Source: Rhizobium sp. Q54 (GTDB lineage: Bacteria; Pseudomonadota; Alphaproteobacteria; Rhizobiales; Beijerinckiaceae). From it: a stretch of DNA of 8,772 bases. The stretch is from positions 1 through 8,772 of the forward strand of contig CAMDOY010000138.1 in the NCBI GenBank assembly GCA_945903655.1, written 5' to 3'. The notes under the pieces are model-generated. The model had not been told where the DNA came from and searched no databases. It was given only the letters and a program-made list of their open reading frames with translations. The position numbers and the translations under genes were made by a program. Positions 6,681-8,772 of this stretch are shown here, one piece after another (the stretch's first letter is position 1; the number at the start of each line of letters is the position of its first letter).

Positions 6681-7598
6681 ATGGGGCAGGAGACAGCGGC
6701 GCCGTCCAGCCAGGACAGGGGACCCGGCGCCCGCCTGTGGCTCAAGACCCTGCCCGCCGTTTTCGTCTTCCTGTGGTCCACGGGTTTCGTGGCGGGCAAA
6801 TATGGCATGCCCCATACGGGGCCCTTCACCTTTCTGAGCATCCGCTATCTCATCGTGATCTTTCTGCTGACCGGCGTCGCGCTGCTGACCAAGGCGCCAT
6901 GGCCCAAGCGCGGGGAGATCGCGCCCATCGCGATTTCCGGGCTTTTCGTCCATGCGGGCTATCTGGGCGGCGTCTTCGCCGCGCTTTCAGTGGGGGTGGA
7001 GGCGGGGGTGATCGCCCTGGTGGTGGGGCTGCAGCCCGTGCTGACGGCGGCTCTGGCCGGGCCTTGGCTGGGCGAGATCGTCACGCGCCGCCAATGGGTG
7101 GGCCTCGCCATGGGGCTGACGGGGGTGGTGCTGGTGGTGCGCACCAAGCTGGGGCTTGGCATGGGCACGCCGCTGGGCATGGGCTTTTCCATCTTTGCCA
7201 TGCTCTCTATCACAGCGGGGACGCTGATCCAGAAGCGTTATTGCTCGTTCATGGATCTGCGCAGCGGATCGGTGATTCAGTTCCTGGCCTCGGCCGTGGT
7301 CACCCTGCCGATTGCGATTTTCGTTGAAGGTTTTTGGGTTGAATGGACTGTGGATTTCCTGCTGGCGCTGGCCTGGCTGTGCCTGGTGCTCTCCATCGGC
7401 GCCATCTCCGCCATGTATGTGCTGATTCGCCGGGGGGCGGCGGCGGAGGTGGCGAGCCTGTTCTTCCTGGTGCCCCCGACGACGGCCATCATCGCCTGGG
7501 CCCTGTTCCACGAGACGCTGGACCCGCTCTCGCTGGGGGGCATGGCGCTGGTGGTGCTGGCGGTGGCGCTGGTGACGTACAAGGGGCGGCGCCCCTAA
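6681..7598 (+). CDS. EamA/DMT family transporter (RhaT/YdcZ-like permease)
   Basis: A 305-residue inner-membrane protein of the drug/metabolite transporter superfamily, with about ten hydrophobic helices in two EamA repeats (about 24-153 and 164-298). Each repeat ends in the usual helix with Gly-rich packing: MGLTGVVLVV in the first, and HETLDPLSLGGMALVVLAV in the second, the latter with the conserved Glu and Gly. The early stretch FLWSTGFVAGKYGMP is also typical of EamA proteins. Such permeases export or exchange small metabolites, often amino acids; the substrate cannot be read here. I chose the ATG at 6681 (GGGGG 4 bases upstream, a poor site); an in-frame ATG at 6648 would add 11 residues but has no ribosome binding site. 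It is the only complete plus-strand gene in the window. Its TAA overlaps the SURF1 TAG by 4 bases (CTAA, 7595-7598), tail to tail. Confidence 0.92.
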   Translation: MGQETAAPSSQDRGPGARLWLKTLPAVFVFLWSTGFVAGKYGMPHTGPFTFLSIRYLIVIFLLTGVALLTKAPWPKRGEIAPIAISGLFVHAGYLGGVFAALSVGVEAGVIALVVGLQPVLTAALAGPWLGEIVTRRQWVGLAMGLTGVVLVVRTKLGLGMGTPLGMGFSIFAMLSITAGTLIQKRYCSFMDLRSGSVIQFLASAVVTLPIAIFVEGFWVEWTVDFLLALAWLCLVLSIGAISAMYVLIRRGAAAEVASLFFLVPPTTAIIAWALFHETLDPLSLGGMALVVLAVALVTYKGRRP

Positions 7599-8344
7599 CC
7601 CCGCCTCCGCCTCCACATGAAATACCCGAACACCCCCGCCAGCGTCCCCGCCAGACCAAACCATGTGCCTGCATAGGACAGGTGGTTGTTGGGGATGTCG
7701 AAGACCGTCGCGCCGCCTGCGGGCAGGCCGGGGGCGGCTGGGTGGGCCTCCTCATCCAGGGAGAAGGGGGCGGGGTTTGGCAGGCCCAGCGCCGCGCTGA
7801 TGGCGAGGGGATCGCGGGTGTACCACTCCGCCTTCGCCGCATCGTCCGTGGGGGTGAAGAGGTTGCGGTCCTCAGGCGCGCGCAGCAGGCCGGTGAGGGT
7901 CACCTCCTGCCCGCGCTGCGGGTCGGGACGGCTCGCGGGCTCCTTGTTCGCCAGCGGCACGAAGCCCCGGTTCACCAGCAGGCTGGTTCCGTCAGTCAGC
8001 AGCAGGGGCGTCATGATCCAGTAGCCCGGCTGGGATGGCCCTTGCCCGACTTTGCCCGCGCCCCGGAAGATCAGCGCCTCGCGGGCGGGGTCGAGTCGTC
8101 CGGTCACGCGCACGCGCGAATAGTCATAATCCAGCGGCTTCAGGCCCGCCCAGGTGGAGGGTGCTGGCAGGGGGCCGGGCTCTCCGTGGATGCGCGCCTC
8201 GATGCGGGTGATCAGCGCCTCTTTCCAGTGCAGGCGCTCCACCTGCCACAGGCCCAGCGAGACAAGAATCGCGAAGGCGATCAGCGCCAGCAGGCTGAGC
8301 AGCGCGGTGGAGCCCCGGCGGGGAGCGAGGATGGCGTCGGTCAA
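7595..8344 (-). CDS. SURF1 family cytochrome c oxidase biogenesis protein
   Basis: A 249-residue inner-membrane assembly factor for aa3-type cytochrome c oxidase, homologous to mitochondrial SURF1/Shy1, thought to help heme a insertion into subunit I. It has the family's two-helix layout: helix 1 at about 13-33, a large periplasmic domain, helix 2 at about 225-244. Signatures are GLWQVERLHWK (31-41), GYWIMTPL (107-114), VNRGFVP (124-130) and PNNHLSYAGTWFGLA (218-232). The C-terminal tail RRRRG fits a cytoplasmic end. The first usable start is TTG at 8344, 1 base after the DUF983 stop, with GGAA 7 bases upstream; no ATG or GTG lies at a sensible position nearby. The position behind DUF983 matches cox clusters of Alphaproteobacteria and suggests translational coupling. 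Confidence 0.95.
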   Translation of the reverse strand: MTDAILAPRRGSTALLSLLALIAFAILVSLGLWQVERLHWKEALITRIEARIHGEPGPLPAPSTWAGLKPLDYDYSRVRVTGRLDPAREALIFRGAGKVGQGPSQPGYWIMTPLLLTDGTSLLVNRGFVPLANKEPASRPDPQRGQEVTLTGLLRAPEDRNLFTPTDDAAKAEWYTRDPLAISAALGLPNPAPFSLDEEAHPAAPGLPAGGATVFDIPNNHLSYAGTWFGLAGTLAGVFGYFMWRRRRG

Positions 8345-8345
8345 A

Positions 8346-8720
8346 TCATTTTTCCAACTGGCCGAGGCCAGCCTTGTTGCGATATTGCAGGGACACCAAA
8401 ATCCCCTTCAGGGGCCGCAACATGCCAAGGCAGACCACCAGCGTCATGGGCAGGAAGATGGCCAGATGCAGCCACATGGGCGGCTCATATTTCACCTCCA
8501 CCACCAGCGCGGCGCCCACCACGATGAAGCCCGCCAGCAGTGTCACGATGACTGCCGGTCCGTCTCCGGCGTCCGCGAAGCCGTAATCGAGGCCGCAGGC
8601 CTCGCAGCGCGGGGCGAGATCGAGAAATCCGTTGAAGAGATTGCCGCCGCCACAGCGCGGGCAGCGACCGGAAAGGCCGGTGGCGTAGGGCGAGGGCGGC
8701 GCATCATTGGCGTTGCGCAT
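8346..8720 (-). CDS. DUF983 family zinc-ribbon membrane protein
   Basis: A small protein of 124 residues from the ATG at 8720. It begins with a rubredoxin-like zinc ribbon, CPRC at 20-23 and CEAC at 39-42, followed by two membrane helices at about 54-75 and 81-101. The sequence between and after them (DAGDGPAV, and PMWLHLAIFLPMTLV with LRPLKG) is characteristic of DUF983. The function is not established; in Alphaproteobacteria the gene often sits between cytochrome c oxidase subunit III and SURF1, which suggests a role in oxidase maturation. I chose ATG 8720 because GGAG lies 9 bases upstream. A TTG at 8735 would add five residues, but it overlaps that ribosome binding site. A terminator-like hairpin lies directly upstream. 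Confidence 0.92.
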   Translation of the reverse strand: MRNANDAPPSPYATGLSGRCPRCGGGNLFNGFLDLAPRCEACGLDYGFADAGDGPAVIVTLLAGFIVVGAALVVEVKYEPPMWLHLAIFLPMTLVVCLGMLRPLKGILVSLQYRNKAGLGQLEK

Positions 8721-8729
8721 GGGCTCAGT

Positions 8730-8733
8730 CTCC
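8730..8733 (-). promoter_or_regulatory. Ribosome binding site for DUF983
   Basis: On the minus strand GGAG lies 9 bases before the ATG at 8720, supporting that start over the upstream TTG at 8735, whose codon abuts the motif. Confidence 0.5.
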
Positions 8734-8738
8734 AAATG

Positions 8739-8765
8739 AAAAAGGGCGGCACGGGGCCGCCCTTT
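8739..8765 (-). terminator. Intrinsic terminator or attenuator hairpin upstream of DUF983
   Basis: On the minus strand AAAGGGCGGC (plus 8756-8765) pairs perfectly with GCCGCCCTTT (plus 8741-8750) across a 5-base loop (plus 8751-8755), and the T-tract runs to 8739, five T's in all. A 10-bp stem rich in GC followed by T's is a standard intrinsic terminator for a transcript coming from the right. The plus strand shows no T-run after the stem, so it works in one direction only. It would end the upstream gene, which lies outside the window. It leaves just 18 bases before the DUF983 start codon, with the ribosome binding site inside them. Confidence 0.8.
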
Positions 8766-8772
8766 GACAAGG

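Noticed and set aside
6551..6841. N-terminal extension of thrC by 97 codons to an upstream start
   Set aside because: The extension resembles nothing in the threonine synthase family, overlaps the divergent transporter gene, and the GTG at 6550 has both a ribosome binding site and the family's standard N-terminus.
6617..7327. Plus-strand open frame of 236 codons overlapping the transporter in another frame
   Set aside because: Its translation is Gly/Ala/Arg-rich with no membrane pattern, whereas the overlapping frame gives a clear EamA transporter.
7582..7596. Inverted repeat AGGGGC-GGC-GCCCCT spanning the transporter end, considered as a bidirectional terminator
   Set aside because: The stem is only 6 bp with a 3-base loop, and neither strand has a T-run after it.
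7343..8527. Plus-strand open frame of 394 codons across the end of the transporter gene, SURF1 and DUF983
   Set aside because: It overlaps three well-supported genes in another frame or strand and its translation is low complexity.
8543..8770. Minus-strand open frame from a TTG at 8770 as a possible small gene ahead of DUF983
   Set aside because: It runs through the terminator hairpin and overlaps DUF983 in another frame, with no family resemblance.

Overview
The window looks like ordinary core chromosome from a GC-rich alphaproteobacterium, most likely of the Hyphomicrobiales (Rhizobiales) type. The evidence is the strongly G/C-biased codon use, the close match of each product to alphaproteobacterial family signatures, and the gene neighbourhood: a DUF983 gene next to SURF1, and threonine synthase followed by an M16 processing-peptidase homologue and a RimJ-like acetyltransferase. 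I cannot name the genus from sequence alone. I saw no phage, transposon, CRISPR array, tRNA or rRNA.

Layout from left to right. The window opens inside the C-terminal third of a plus-strand yqgE/algH gene (stop at 268). Seven bases later, converging on it, is a long minus-strand gene for a membrane sensor: signal peptide, periplasmic domain, seven membrane helices, PAS, degenerate GGDEF and degenerate EAL. A leader of 114 bases separates it from three closely packed minus-strand genes, read right to left: thrC (GTG start at 6550), an M16 zinc peptidase whose ATG overlaps the thrC stop (TGATG), and a GNAT acetyltransferase 9 bases further on. A divergent intergenic region of 130 bases follows, then a single plus-strand EamA/DMT transporter. 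Its stop overlaps the stop of the minus-strand SURF1 gene by 4 bases. SURF1 (TTG start) lies 1 base behind a DUF983 gene. A perfect hairpin with a T-tract, a minus-strand terminator or attenuator, sits just before DUF983 at the right edge. The next gene upstream is outside the window; by family precedent it could be cytochrome c oxidase subunit III.

How the genes fit together. DUF983 and SURF1 belong to aa3-type cytochrome c oxidase biogenesis. thrC completes threonine biosynthesis, and its M16 and GNAT neighbours are probably co-transcribed with it. The sensor protein is a c-di-GMP-type signalling protein that, from its motif losses, is more likely a receptor or scaffold than an enzyme. The EamA transporter is the odd gene out: the only plus-strand gene between two minus-strand groups. 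The most interesting observation is the double degeneracy of the GGDEF and EAL modules (SSDQF, and ESQ with loss of the metal-binding Asn and DDFG acids). I did not find a convincing new multi-gene system.
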